Positions 24,013 through 33,103 are shown, counted from the stretch's first letter. The stretch: 33,846 bases of DNA from Thermohalobaculum sp039178805 (GCA_039178805.1 JBCDFC010000015.1:1-33846); one strand, 5' to 3'. Notes: generated by a model from the sequence alone, not told the origin. Numbers and translations are program-made.

Positions 24013-26004
24013 TCAGGCGAAGTCGAAGGCGCCGTCGAGGTTCTCGTAGAGTGTCGAGAGATACGTCGTCTCCTCGGCGATCACCGGGCTCGTTGCGAGC
24101 GCCACAGCAGCCGCCGCGAAGCTCACACCACCGGCAATGTCGGCCTCGAGCGTATCGTCGAAGTCGAAGGCCTCGCGGTCGAGCTCGAGGTTCGCGAACA
24201 GGAGATCGACGAAGGAGGCCGCATCGAGAGCACCCGCCCCGCCCGTCGCGTTCACAAATTCCACCGAGGACAGGAAGTCGCCGGCGATCGCTTCGAGCAC
24301 GTAGCCCTGTTCCTCGACATCGGCCCAGTAGTTGAGGCCGTCGAACTCCGCCCGTCGGCCGAGAATGGCCTCGTAGAGCCGGGCGATTTCAAGGACCGAA
24401 GCGAGTGTCTCGCCACTACCGGTCGCCGAGAACTCACCGCCCGAGATAAGCCGCACAGCTTCAGCAACCGCTGCAGCACCAACCTGCTCACCCAAGGTCC
24501 GGCCGTTGAGGTCACCATCCTCGAAATGGATACCACCGTAGAGGCGCGAGAGCCCGCCCTCGTCGGCCGCTTCCTTGAAAGTGTCCCAGGCAAGCGTGAG
24601 ATCGTCAGCCGGTGTCACGCCCGGCTCGAAGCGCGAAGTCCCTTCTGGGAAGGTCACGCTGCCGCCAAAAGCATCGCTTTCCGAGAACGCGCGGAGCACT
24701 GCGGCGCCGGCTGCCGAGAAGGCGGAGTGGCCTGACGTGTACTCAGCGAAGGGGGGCGAAGGATCGCGATCCGGCGTCTGATAGGTCACGAAGTTCTCGG
24801 CAAGGATCGTGGTCGTGCCCAGCCCTGGGCCGCCCCAGGCCTCGATCACGAAGCCCTCTTCGTTGGTCAGGGCATCCGTGCCGAGCTCACCGATCAGGCC
24901 AAGCTCACCCAAATCGCGGATGGCACGCACCGGACGGACATAGTCGTAGAAGGACTTCGCCTCCCACGTCGCGATACCCGCATCCATCACAGCGTTCGAG
25001 AGCGCGAAGAAGAGGCGCACATCCTCGTCGAGCGAATGGTCCTCCCGCGCGCTGACGAACTGGCCGAAGGTCATCCAGGTGCCCGGCGGGAACGACGTGC
25101 CACCGCCGTCCTCCCAGAACTCAGCGATCAGCTTCTGCTCATCGGTCAGCGCCGCGGAGAAGGCGACCACTTCTTCGGCCTGGGAGATGAAGCCCGGATT
25201 GATCACCTCGCCGATCAGATCGGTCGAGACCGCCACCGGGGCGGGTGCGTCCGGTCCGTTGAAGGTGATGATCCCGGTTTCGATATCGAGGGTCGCATCG
25301 ACGCCATCGACGAAGAAGGGCTCCGGCGCTTCAGGGCGGAAATCGCCGCCATCGTCAAAGCCGAAGGGCGTGACCGTGCCCCACTGCGGCGTGAGAAAGC
25401 TCTGCTCCGGGTTTGCGTCCTCAGGGTCGAGCGGCACGTTCTCCGGGGTCCACCGGGTGATGTCGTTGACCTCGAACGGGCCTGCGTTGAACGGCGTGTA
25501 GCCGGTCGTGTCCGCGTAATCATTCTCCTGGTTCGAGCCGTCCGTGGCCCGTGCTGCGAGAACGGCGCCACCGGCCTCAAGCCCGATTGCCCCTGGCGAC
25601 CCGCGCGCAAAATCGAGAAGCTCGATGTTCGATGCGAGACCGAGTTCCTCCATCACCGCCTCGAAGATCGAGCGCTGATCGGGGAACAGGTCGATAAGGG
25701 CGGCGAAGGCCGCGTAGCTCATGGCCTCGGCTTTGTCGTCGTCCGAGGTCGAGATGGCCGCGACCTGCTGCGGTCCATCCGGCGCCCAGCCGACGGCAAG
25801 CGGGTCGTAGGCGGCCCAGGCTTCGTAGATCGCCGTGTGCGTGATTGCATAAGCGCGGCTGGCGATCGTCGGCCCAGGAGCCTCGGCGATCACTGCCTCC
25901 TGCACCGCCCGATCCCATAGGACCGAGATCGACGGTGTTTCATCCGTCACTGTCACCAGCTGCGTGACCTCGTCCACGCTCAGCTGCGGAAGCTCGTCTT
26001 CCAT
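24013..26004 (-). CDS. Vanadium-haloperoxidase-like protein with DUF4214 domain (upstream copy)
   Basis: A 663-residue paralog of the downstream copy, alignable end to end with few gaps. The pocket residues are the same: KSFYDYVRP, YTSGHSAF and SRLYGGIHFEDGD, again with the shifted Asp. The C-terminal DUF4214-like domain (EIARLYEAILGRR...NYWADVEEQGYVLEA) and the FDFA end are also conserved. It has no signal peptide and is acidic. The ATG at 26004 is preceded by GAGAGGAAAG; an in-frame upstream ATG lies inside that site. A perfect inverted repeat sits 38-54 bases upstream. Tandem position and shared architecture show duplication. Export by a type I system is likely from the domain type, but no transporter is in the window. 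Confidence 0.82.
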   Translation of the reverse strand: MEDELPQLSVDEVTQLVTVTDETPSISVLWDRAVQEAVIAEAPGPTIASRAYAITHTAIYEAWAAYDPLAVGWAPDGPQQVAAISTSDDDKAEAMSYAAFAALIDLFPDQRSIFEAVMEELGLASNIELLDFARGSPGAIGLEAGGAVLAARATDGSNQENDYADTTGYTPFNAGPFEVNDITRWTPENVPLDPEDANPEQSFLTPQWGTVTPFGFDDGGDFRPEAPEPFFVDGVDATLDIETGIITFNGPDAPAPVAVSTDLIGEVINPGFISQAEEVVAFSAALTDEQKLIAEFWEDGGGTSFPPGTWMTFGQFVSAREDHSLDEDVRLFFALSNAVMDAGIATWEAKSFYDYVRPVRAIRDLGELGLIGELGTDALTNEEGFVIEAWGGPGLGTTTILAENFVTYQTPDRDPSPPFAEYTSGHSAFSAAGAAVLRAFSESDAFGGSVTFPEGTSRFEPGVTPADDLTLAWDTFKEAADEGGLSRLYGGIHFEDGDLNGRTLGEQVGAAAVAEAVRLISGGEFSATGSGETLASVLEIARLYEAILGRRAEFDGLNYWADVEEQGYVLEAIAGDFLSSVEFVNATGGAGALDAASFVDLLFANLELDREAFDFDDTLEADIAGGVSFAAAAVALATSPVIAEETTYLSTLYENLDGAFDFA

Positions 26005-26041
26005 GATCTTTCCTCTCACCCCGAATTTTTGCGCTGCGTCA

Positions 26042-26058
26042 GTTCAAACAGATTGAAC
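26042..26058. promoter_or_regulatory. Inverted repeat upstream of a haloperoxidase gene, candidate operator
   Basis: GTTCAA, five bases, TTGAAC: a perfect 6-bp palindrome with a 5-base spacer, 38-54 bases upstream of the ATG at 26004. The geometry suits a dimeric regulator such as LuxR or TetR type. No such regulator is nearby, and the downstream paralog lacks the site. Confidence 0.35.
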
Positions 26059-26299
26059 CTATCCACACCGGCAGAAATGTGACGATCGACACCCTCGCCG
26101 TCAGTTTTGGTGACGCAGAGGACTGTTTTTCTCGGCTGCTCGTCGGGAAGGTTGCAGTCGGATCACGGACAGTTCGGCCGGCGCGCGGATGGGCCGCGCC
26201 AAGCTCTGCCGAACAGATCTAACGATATGGTTAAGGGGGTGTGGAGGAAGCGAGATGCGTCGCGACCGCCGGCGAGCGGTCGCAACTGGTCAAAGAGGC

Positions 26300-27922
26300 T
26301 CAGCGAATGCCACGAGCCAGGTCTTGCTCGATGGTCATCGGGCCGATCTCTCCGGTCAGGCGCGCTCGGTAGATGTACAGCCCCTCCATCACGCGCTGGA
26401 CATAGTTCCTAGTCTCCGAGAACGGGATCATCTCCATCCAGTCGATCATGTCGACTTCGCCGCGGAGCGGGTGCCCGTAGTCCAGCACCCAATCATCGAC
26501 CCGGCCCTTACCCGCATTATAGGCGGCGGCGGCAAGCACATAGGATCCGCCAAGCTGACCGATACGCCGGGCGAGATAGGTTTGACCGAGCCGGGCGTTG
26601 TAGCGCCAATCGGTAATCAGTCGGCCGCGATCATAGGGCTCCCCGATCCAGCCCGAGACCTTCTTGGCCGTCGCCGGCATAAGCTGCATCAGCCCCCGCG
26701 CACCTGCATGGGAAATGGCGCGAGGGTTGAGCTCCGTCTCCTGCCGAGCGAGCGACATGGCCAGCGCAGGCTCGACCGCGGTCACATAGTCCGAAAGCTC
26801 CGTTACTGGGTAATAGGCGCCATGCAGCACATGACCCTTGCGCGCCGCCTTCTTCGAGACGCGAACGGCGAGATGCTCCTGCCCGATGGCGAGGGCGAGG
26901 GCCGCGAGGCCCTCTAATTCAGACTCGTCACGCGTCTGCTCCGCCAGATGAGCGAAGCTTTGCCAAGCGAGGCTGTCCTTTCCCGCAAAATGCAGGATCG
27001 TCGCCATACGCGCGTCGTCGGACTGCTGAACGGGTGTGGCGCGCCAATCGGGCAGGCTGGCATTGGCGAGCGCCGGATCGCCTGTCGCGCCGATCCGCGC
27101 CGCGGCGAGCTGTCCATAAAAGGATGTCTGATGCAGCGCGCCGCGGGCATAGGCTGCCTGAGCGCCAGGCATATCACCCATCGCCTCTGAGGCACGGCCG
27201 ATCCAATAGCCTGCGCGGCCGAGCGAGATCGGCGTCTCCACCTGCGTCTCGAAGCGCCGGAAATGCGGCAAGGCGCGGGCCGGATCGTTCAAGCGGCGAA
27301 GCGCCACCCAGCCGGCGATCCACTCGAGATCGGCGTGGTCGTAGCCGATGTCTGGCGTGGTGAAGTGATTGGTGGCGAGTCGATAGGCGAGCTGGTTCCG
27401 GCCGTTCCTTGCCGCACGCCGGGCCAGGCGCGCGCGCCGGTTGGCCCAACGGCCGGGATCGCCCATCGCGGCGGGGCTGTTGATGCGATCCAGGAACCGC
27501 TCCGCCGCATCGTAGTCGCGCCTCTTCCAAAGCCTGGAGAAAGCCTGCCAGTTCTGCGACGCTTGACCGTTCAGCGCACCGAAACGCGACGGGCTGCCGG
27601 CGCGCGCACCGAGCACCGCTTCGGCGAGTTGCGACTGCCCAGGCCAAGTACCGCGACGCGTCGCATAGGACTGATACTCGTTGACCGATCCATCGCCCGC
27701 CCGAAGCTTTCGCCAGAGCACGATATCCTGCACGACAGCATCGCGCGACTGCGCGGCCAGCGCCTGCGCGCCGGCCCAATCCCCACGCGCACCCATGTCG
27801 AGCGCCGATCGGACAAGGGCACCGTCCCGCTGAGCCTCAGCAAGATCGAAGGCCGCAGCGGCAAATCCGCTGAGCGTCGTGGCGACGGCAATGATCGGCC
27901 CGGCGAGATTGGTCAATCGCAT
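26300..27922 (-). CDS. slt: Soluble lytic murein transglycosylase
   Basis: It cleaves the MurNAc-GlcNAc bond of peptidoglycan, forming 1,6-anhydro ends, in the periplasm. The 540-residue precursor has a signal peptide (about 1-24), a long alpha-helical superhelical region (30-370) with repeat-like WI/YW segments, and a C-terminal SLT domain. Catalytic Glu395 is in SLARQETELNP, followed by AISHAGARGLMQLMPATAKKV and the ALAAAAYNAGKGRVDDW-type core. The usual ES of family 1A is ET here, a mild change. The ATG at 27922 gives the full signal peptide. Divergent from dapA, as in many alphaproteobacteria. Confidence 0.93.
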   Translation of the reverse strand: MRLTNLAGPIIAVATTLSGFAAAAFDLAEAQRDGALVRSALDMGARGDWAGAQALAAQSRDAVVQDIVLWRKLRAGDGSVNEYQSYATRRGTWPGQSQLAEAVLGARAGSPSRFGALNGQASQNWQAFSRLWKRRDYDAAERFLDRINSPAAMGDPGRWANRRARLARRAARNGRNQLAYRLATNHFTTPDIGYDHADLEWIAGWVALRRLNDPARALPHFRRFETQVETPISLGRAGYWIGRASEAMGDMPGAQAAYARGALHQTSFYGQLAAARIGATGDPALANASLPDWRATPVQQSDDARMATILHFAGKDSLAWQSFAHLAEQTRDESELEGLAALALAIGQEHLAVRVSKKAARKGHVLHGAYYPVTELSDYVTAVEPALAMSLARQETELNPRAISHAGARGLMQLMPATAKKVSGWIGEPYDRGRLITDWRYNARLGQTYLARRIGQLGGSYVLAAAAYNAGKGRVDDWVLDYGHPLRGEVDMIDWMEMIPFSETRNYVQRVMEGLYIYRARLTGEIGPMTIEQDLARGIR

Positions 27923-28213
27923 GGAATGCTTCCTGTTTGATGCGCAGATTCTTGCGCCACACTGCTCGACTGGCGCCGCCGATTGCCGATCTTACGCCGT
28001 GGGCGAAGCCTATCACGACGCGTCGCCCCACCAAAGATCCAGCGCACACTTTGCCGCGATTTGATCGTGTCCGACGACGCTCAGAGGCTGCAGGCCTTGC
28101 CGCAGATGGGTGGCACGCCTAGGGTCCGCCGCGTTTTCGTCGAGGCATCCGAACGCGCCACGACGCATCAGCTACGGCGGCCACCACGCCGTCACGCCAG
28201 ACTGGGGAGAGCC

Positions 28214-29104
28214 ATGGCCAATCAGCTTCTGCGCGGCTCAATGCCTGCGCTCGTCACGCCCTTTCGCGATGGCGGCGTGGACGAGAAAGCGCTCGAGGCG
28301 CTCGTGGAGTGGCAGATCCGCGAGGGCAGCCACGCCATCGTCCCCGTCGGCACGACTGGTGAGAGCCCGACGCTCAACCATGATGAGCATCGTTTGGTCG
28401 TCGAGCGCGTGGTGAAGTCCGCCGACGGACGCGTGCCGGTGATCGCCGGCGCAGGTTCGAACGCGACGGCCGAAGCGGTCGGCCTTGCCCAGCATGCGGA
28501 GGCTGTGGGCGCCGATGCCGTCCTCGTCGTAACCCCATACTACAACAAGCCGACGCAAGCCGGCCTGATCGCGCATTACACGGCGATCCACGACGCCTGC
28601 GGTCTGCCCATCATCATCTACAACATCCCCGGCCGCTCCGTGATCGATATGAGCGTCGCCACGATGGCTGAGCTGTCGAAGCTGCCGCGCATCGTTGGCG
28701 TGAAGGACGCGACCGCCGATGTCACGCGCGTCTCGAAGCAGCGGGCTGCGAGCGGTCCGCAGTTCATCCAGCTTTCGGGCGAGGACGCCTCCGCCCTCGG
28801 CTTCAACGCCCATGGCGGCACCGGCTGCATCTCCGTCACAGCCAATGTCGCACCCGCGCTCTGCGCACGGTTCCAGGAAGCGATGCTAACAGGCGACTAC
28901 AAAGCCGCGCTCAAATTGCAGGATCGCTTGATGCCGTTGCACGAGGCGATCTTCCTCGAACCCGGCCTTGCAGGCGCGAAATATGGGCTCAGCGTCCTCG
29001 GGCATTGCCGGAACGAAGTGCGGCTGCCCCTCGTACCCGTGACCGAGCCCGTGGAAGCGCGCATCCGCGCTGCGATGGCCCATGCTGGGCTGATCGAAGG
29101 CTAG
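28214..29104 (+). CDS. dapA: 4-hydroxy-tetrahydrodipicolinate synthase
   Basis: It condenses pyruvate with aspartate semialdehyde, the first committed step of lysine and diaminopimelate synthesis. The 296-residue protein has the pyruvate-binding VGTTGESPTL loop (46-54), Tyr136 in IIIYNIPGRS and Schiff-base Lys164 in IVGVKDATAD. GGGGAGAGCC precedes the ATG at 28214. The frame stays open about 230 bases upstream, but that stretch does not look like protein. A palindromic repeat follows downstream. The slt-dapA pairing links peptidoglycan precursor supply with its turnover. Confidence 0.96.
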   Translation: MANQLLRGSMPALVTPFRDGGVDEKALEALVEWQIREGSHAIVPVGTTGESPTLNHDEHRLVVERVVKSADGRVPVIAGAGSNATAEAVGLAQHAEAVGADAVLVVTPYYNKPTQAGLIAHYTAIHDACGLPIIIYNIPGRSVIDMSVATMAELSKLPRIVGVKDATADVTRVSKQRAASGPQFIQLSGEDASALGFNAHGGTGCISVTANVAPALCARFQEAMLTGDYKAALKLQDRLMPLHEAIFLEPGLAGAKYGLSVLGHCRNEVRLPLVPVTEPVEARIRAAMAHAGLIEG

Positions 29105-29135
29105 TGGTCCGAATGGAACCGAGCGAACCCATCCA

Positions 29136-29229
29136 CGTCATCCCCGGGCTTGACCCGGGGATCCAGAAACCGTCCGTATTTCCAGGGGTCTGACGTTTCT
29201 GGATTGCCGGATCAGGCCCGGCAATGACG
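29136..29229. repeat. Palindromic intergenic repeat between convergent genes, possible two-way terminator
   Basis: A 94-base element bounded by CGTCAT and ATGACG. It holds two hairpins, CCCCGGG-loop-CCCGGGG (29142-29160) and ATTGCCGG-loop-CCGGCAAT (29203-29225), plus a 10-base inverted pair ATCCAGAAAC (29161-29170) and GTTTCTGGAT (29195-29204). The pattern of 'CATCCCCGGGCTTGACCCGG' matches a dispersed repeat common between genes in alphaproteobacteria, recalled rather than searched. It lies between the ends of dapA and the convergent membrane-protein gene, a fitting place for termination. Confidence 0.8.
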
Positions 29230-29303
29230 GTACCAAGTGTCTCGGCCAAACCACCGGACCGCCGTCCAGCGCCGCCATTCGGACAGTATCGTCGCGACAA
29301 ACC

Positions 29304-30167
29304 TCACTGATCGCTCTGCGGATTCGGCTTGTGCAGGGCGCTCCCAGCCTCGCGCCGGCGGGCGACGTCTCGCGCCATGCTTCGGGCGCGCACGAAGCCG
29401 GAGAGGATCTCGAACCAGAAGGGAGCGCCAAGCATCACGGCGAAGGACGTAAGGAGGAAACCGCCGAACTTCACCGCCCATTGCATCAGATCCGCAGGCA
29501 GCGCTTTCAGATCCCATCCGAGCGGGAAAGCCGGTAGCGCTTGCTCCAACGCCTCACGAGCAGCGAGCCCTTCCAAGTTATCGTTCTGAGCGGCCTGCTC
29601 AGCGGCCGTCGCGATCGCTGTCCGAAGCGCCTCATCCGTCCACAACGCGCGCGCGACCGCAAATGTGTCGGCATTGATTGCAACCGCAACCGCGAAAGCG
29701 ACGGCGAACGACCATTCCAGCATCTTCCGCTGATAGACCTCCGCCATGCGTCCTCGCAGGCTCTCATACCAAGTAGCGATCCGTTCGCTTGGCGTGTCGC
29801 CATTGTCGTCGAGCGTCCGATAGAGAGCGTCCAGGATCTTGCTCGTCTTCTTGGCCGTATCCTTCGCCTCGATCAGCGCGGTTGCAAACACATCGCCGGT
29901 GATCTGGCTCGGCGCTCGGCTGACCCGCTTCTTGCCGTCCCCATCGACGACGTCGCCATTCGACAGCGCTCGGATCAGGCTGTGCTGCCAGAACGCTTTG
30001 CCGGTCTCCTCGTCATCGATGATGCGGTCGATCTCGTTCGCGAGGGTCTTGGCTCGCATCCGAAAGAGGCTGGCGATGGCCTCGTTCACGCTCGTGACGA
30101 AGAGGCTCAGCACCACGTACATGAAAATCAGACCGATGCTCACATCGATGGCGATGCCAAGGCCCAT
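29304..30167 (-). CDS. Hypothetical membrane protein
   Basis: I do not recognise the family. The 287-residue protein has hydrophobic segments at about 5-28 (VSIGLIFMYVVLSLFVTSVNEA), 152-172 (WSFAVAFAVAVAI) and 232-258 (KFGGFLLTSFAVMLGAPFWFEIL). Between the first two is a charged soluble part (35-150) with an alpha-helical look. The tail after 260 is basic (RARSMARDVARRR). GCGAGGAGC precedes the ATG. It stands alone: convergent with dapA and followed upstream by a transposase relic. Three helices with a large loop would suit a small envelope or scaffold protein; nothing more can be claimed. Confidence 0.7.
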   Translation of the reverse strand: MGLGIAIDVSIGLIFMYVVLSLFVTSVNEAIASLFRMRAKTLANEIDRIIDDEETGKAFWQHSLIRALSNGDVVDGDGKKRVSRAPSQITGDVFATALIEAKDTAKKTSKILDALYRTLDDNGDTPSERIATWYESLRGRMAEVYQRKMLEWSFAVAFAVAVAINADTFAVARALWTDEALRTAIATAAEQAAQNDNLEGLAAREALEQALPAFPLGWDLKALPADLMQWAVKFGGFLLTSFAVMLGAPFWFEILSGFVRARSMARDVARRREAGSALHKPNPQSDQ

Positions 30168-30361
30168 GGGGTAGCTCCTCGCTCCGGCGTTTTCGCGACC
30201 GTTTCGGTGTGACTATCCCAAGCGTCGTCGAAACGCGCTGTAACGATGAGCACAGCGCCCGTCGTGGTGGAGGTCTCGATGAACGGCAAAGCGGCGGCCC
30301 CGGATCTGATCACGGGCGCCACGGGCGCGGGCCGGGATGCCCGCCGCACCACGTCGTGCGG

Positions 30362-30572
30362 GGGAAGAGTACCCTTCTTCCCCTGCCGCTCCGCTCGCGG
30401 GAGCTCAGTCCAGCCGAGATCATCCGGCAACATACGCGCGAGAATTGGCTCTCCAACCGCGTGCTCAGGAGCTACTAGGACGTCGACGCCCTCTCCTGCA
30501 AAGCCTGGAGCCGCCTGACCGGACACCCGTGAAAGATCACGACCATCGGCTACCGCAGCTGGGCGCATAGGT
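30362..30572 (+). pseudogene. Decayed C-terminal fragment of an IS630-family transposase
   Basis: Reading one frame through two stops gives STLLPLPLRSRELSPAE, then RENWLSNRVLRSY, then a TAG at 30476-30478, DVDALSCKAWSRLTGHP, a TGA at 30530-30532, and KITTIGYRSWAH. This follows the last part of IS630-type DDE transposases, which run about LLPLP..ELNPVE, RDNWLSNRVF.SYDDI, CCEAWN.LIDQPWRIMSIGLRDWAH. The second stop falls where a Trp codon (TGG) is expected. The N-terminal two thirds and the inverted ends are missing or unrecognisable. From 30168 to 30361 and 30573 to 30617 nothing else is seen. Confidence 0.75.
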
Positions 30573-30617
30573 CCCGATCAGTGCAAGATGACATGATGCC
30601 CCGCGCTGTAAGCTCCG

Positions 30618-33005
30618 TCAGAAGCGTATTGTCGCGACGACGCCGAAGCGGCGGGTGGGGCCGGGCACCACGCTTGATTGGCCGGCGAACTCTGGCGGCG
30701 GTTCGTTGTTGGCGATCGAGGCGGGGATGAACGACTCCGTCACATAGCCCTCGTTGAACAGGTTCTCGACGAAGAGCGAGACCTCAATGTTCTCGCCTCG
30801 CAAGCCAGCGCGCAGGTTCGTGACGTCGAAATCGCCAAGGTTGCCCGAGAATTCGGACCGATAGGAGTACTCAACCCGTGCGAATGGTGCGAGGTCGCGC
30901 AGGATCGGCTGCGGATGCTCGTAATCGCCGATCAGCGTGAGCGACACTCTCGGCGCCCGGGGCAGACGCTCGCCGGTCTGATCGCCCTCGACCGACGCCT
31001 CGAAATCCGTGAACTTGGCGAAGGTGAGCCCTAGGCCCGTCTGTACGCGGAAGCCGGTGATCGGCTCGAACCCGCCTGAGATCTCGGCACCCACACTGCG
31101 CGCGGATGCTGCGTTCTCGATACCGCCACCGAAATCGATGGAGATCGGGACCTGGATGTCCCGGTAGAACAGCGCGAACGCACTGGCGCTCACATTCACT
31201 CGGCCATCCAAGAAGGACGATCTGATGCCGCCTTCGATATTGCGGGCGCGTTCCTCGTCGAACTGGATCGGCGCACCGGTCAGCGTGCCGACGAAACCGC
31301 CCGGACGGAAACCGGTGGAGAAGCTCAGATACGTGGAGAGGGTATCGGTCCATTCATAGAGGAGCGAAAAGCTGGGCGTGACGGAGGTGAAGCTCTCCTC
31401 CGCAGTGAACTCAAGGGGAGATGCGAACTGCGTCAGCGAACCGGTTGGGGCGATGATCGAGTCGATCGACACTTTGTCGAAGGAGAGGCGTGCGCCCACC
31501 GCGACCTCGAGCGGAGGTATCGGTCGCCAGCGCAGATCGCCGAAGATGCCGATGTTGCGCACGTCGGTCTGGCTCGTCGACAGGTTCCCACCGAGCGCCC
31601 CCAGGGCATTCGTGACGAACCCGGTGCCGAGATTGGCCGTGATATCGTTGTAGATGAAACCGAGATTGGTCGAGAGCGTGCCGAAGCGGCCTGGAAGGTC
31701 GAAATCCGTACTCTCGAACCGGATCTCCTGGGAGAATGCGATGTCCTTGCTGTCGCGACTGGTGATCGAGTTGTCAGGTGGGGAGAGATCGAAGTCCTCG
31801 TCTCCGATGAAGGTCGTCCGGCTGTAGCCAGTAGTTGCCCGCAGCAGACCGATATCGAACGCGTACGCCGCCTCACCCCGGATGTTCAGGCGCTCCGTCG
31901 CGAGATCGTCGAAGGTTCCGATCAACGTGATCGGGTCGGCATCGAGCGCGCTTTCCTCAATCGCGAAAAGCGGCGCCTCCACGGCCGTGCGGTCGAACTC
32001 CACCGATGCGTCCAGGGTGAGTTTGTCGGTTGGCGTGTAGCGCAGGCTCGCCCGCCCGCCGATGTTCTCGTCCCCGATCGAGTCGTCCGCGTCCGAAAAG
32101 GGGGCATCGACAAACCCGTCGGAGAGACCGCCATAGGCAACCGCTCTCAGGGCGAGATCTTCGGTGAGCGGCAGGTTCAGGACCGCTTCGCCCGTGTAGT
32201 CCGGGAAGCTGCCGATCTCGGAGCGGAGAACAGCCTCGAACTCCTGGGTCGGCTTTTGGGTCACGATGTTGACGGCACCCCCAATGGTGCCCCGCCCGAA
32301 GGCCGTGCCTTGCGGGCCGTAGACAATCTCGACCCGTTCGACATCGACCAGCCGGCGATTGACGTTGATGACGCTGCCCGTGCCGTTTTGCAGAACCCCG
32401 TCCTGGAAGAAGCCGATGGTGGGGCCGGTGCCGACGGGATTGAGGTCGCTGATGCCACGGATCGCGAAGAAGATGCGCCCAGGGTTGTCGTTGGCGGAAA
32501 AGTCGACATTCGGGGTGAGGAGCGAGGCATCGTCGAAATCGGTGAGGTTGGAACGATCCACATCCTCACCGTCGAGCACGAAGACGCTTGCGGGTACGTC
32601 CTTGAGCAGCTCCTCGGTCCGGCGCGCGGTGACGACAAGCGGCTGCAGCGTGACCGCACCGCCAACGCTGTTTGTGACGGTGCTCTCGATCACGACCGTC
32701 GTCTCGCTGGTGAAGCGAAAGGAGAGCCCGGTGCCTGCGATGATCGTGCTCAGCGCTTCCTCCGTGGTGAGCGCGCCGGTCGCTCCACCGCTTGAAAGGC
32801 CGGCTGCGACCCCGCTGTCATAGGCGACTTGGACCCCGCTCGCGGCCCCGAAACTGTTAAGCGCCTCGTCCAATGGTCCGGCTGGGATGGCGTAGGAGAT
32901 CACTTGGGCGATAGAGGGCAGGACACCGCTCCCCATCGCCCACAGGATTGCCGCCGCGGCCGCGCTGCCGCGGATCGTCTTTCGTACCGTCACCGTCATC
33001 GTCAT
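30618..33005 (-). CDS. STN-domain TonB-dependent outer-membrane receptor
   Basis: A 795-residue receptor of the FecA/FpvA kind. After a signal peptide (about 1-33), a signalling STN domain (35-105, from YAIPAGPLDEALNSFGAASGVQVAYD) is followed by a TonB-box-like LVVTA near 125, the plug domain (KDVPASVFVLDGEDV ... VYGPQGTAFGRGTIGGAVNIVT) and a 22-strand-type barrel ending in VVATIRF with the terminal Phe. The STN domain contacts a FecR-type regulator, whose gene is just upstream. The ligand is unknown: iron chelates are usual, but vitamin or metal complexes are possible. The ATG at 33005 has a GGGCGAGG run before it; an in-frame ATG at 32999 is also possible. Confidence 0.92.
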   Translation of the reverse strand: MTMTVTVRKTIRGSAAAAAILWAMGSGVLPSIAQVISYAIPAGPLDEALNSFGAASGVQVAYDSGVAAGLSSGGATGALTTEEALSTIIAGTGLSFRFTSETTVVIESTVTNSVGGAVTLQPLVVTARRTEELLKDVPASVFVLDGEDVDRSNLTDFDDASLLTPNVDFSANDNPGRIFFAIRGISDLNPVGTGPTIGFFQDGVLQNGTGSVINVNRRLVDVERVEIVYGPQGTAFGRGTIGGAVNIVTQKPTQEFEAVLRSEIGSFPDYTGEAVLNLPLTEDLALRAVAYGGLSDGFVDAPFSDADDSIGDENIGGRASLRYTPTDKLTLDASVEFDRTAVEAPLFAIEESALDADPITLIGTFDDLATERLNIRGEAAYAFDIGLLRATTGYSRTTFIGDEDFDLSPPDNSITSRDSKDIAFSQEIRFESTDFDLPGRFGTLSTNLGFIYNDITANLGTGFVTNALGALGGNLSTSQTDVRNIGIFGDLRWRPIPPLEVAVGARLSFDKVSIDSIIAPTGSLTQFASPLEFTAEESFTSVTPSFSLLYEWTDTLSTYLSFSTGFRPGGFVGTLTGAPIQFDEERARNIEGGIRSSFLDGRVNVSASAFALFYRDIQVPISIDFGGGIENAASARSVGAEISGGFEPITGFRVQTGLGLTFAKFTDFEASVEGDQTGERLPRAPRVSLTLIGDYEHPQPILRDLAPFARVEYSYRSEFSGNLGDFDVTNLRAGLRGENIEVSLFVENLFNEGYVTESFIPASIANNEPPPEFAGQSSVVPGPTRRFGVVATIRF

Positions 33006-33103
33006 CCTCGCCCGTCCCGATCCGAGGCCGGCTCTTCGTTCTTTTGGCCTCGTGAGTAAGACGACGGGGAACGGCCGCGCCGAAACGCCGGAGAGGATTT
33101 TTC

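Noticed and set aside
27983..28213. In-frame N-terminal extension of dapA
   Set aside because: Conserved DapA sequence begins at the ATG at 28214 behind a ribosome binding site; the upstream part is arginine-rich and unlike the family.
30140..30568. Minus-strand reading frame of 142 residues between the membrane protein and the receptor
   Set aside because: It is the complement of the transposase relic and resembles no protein family.
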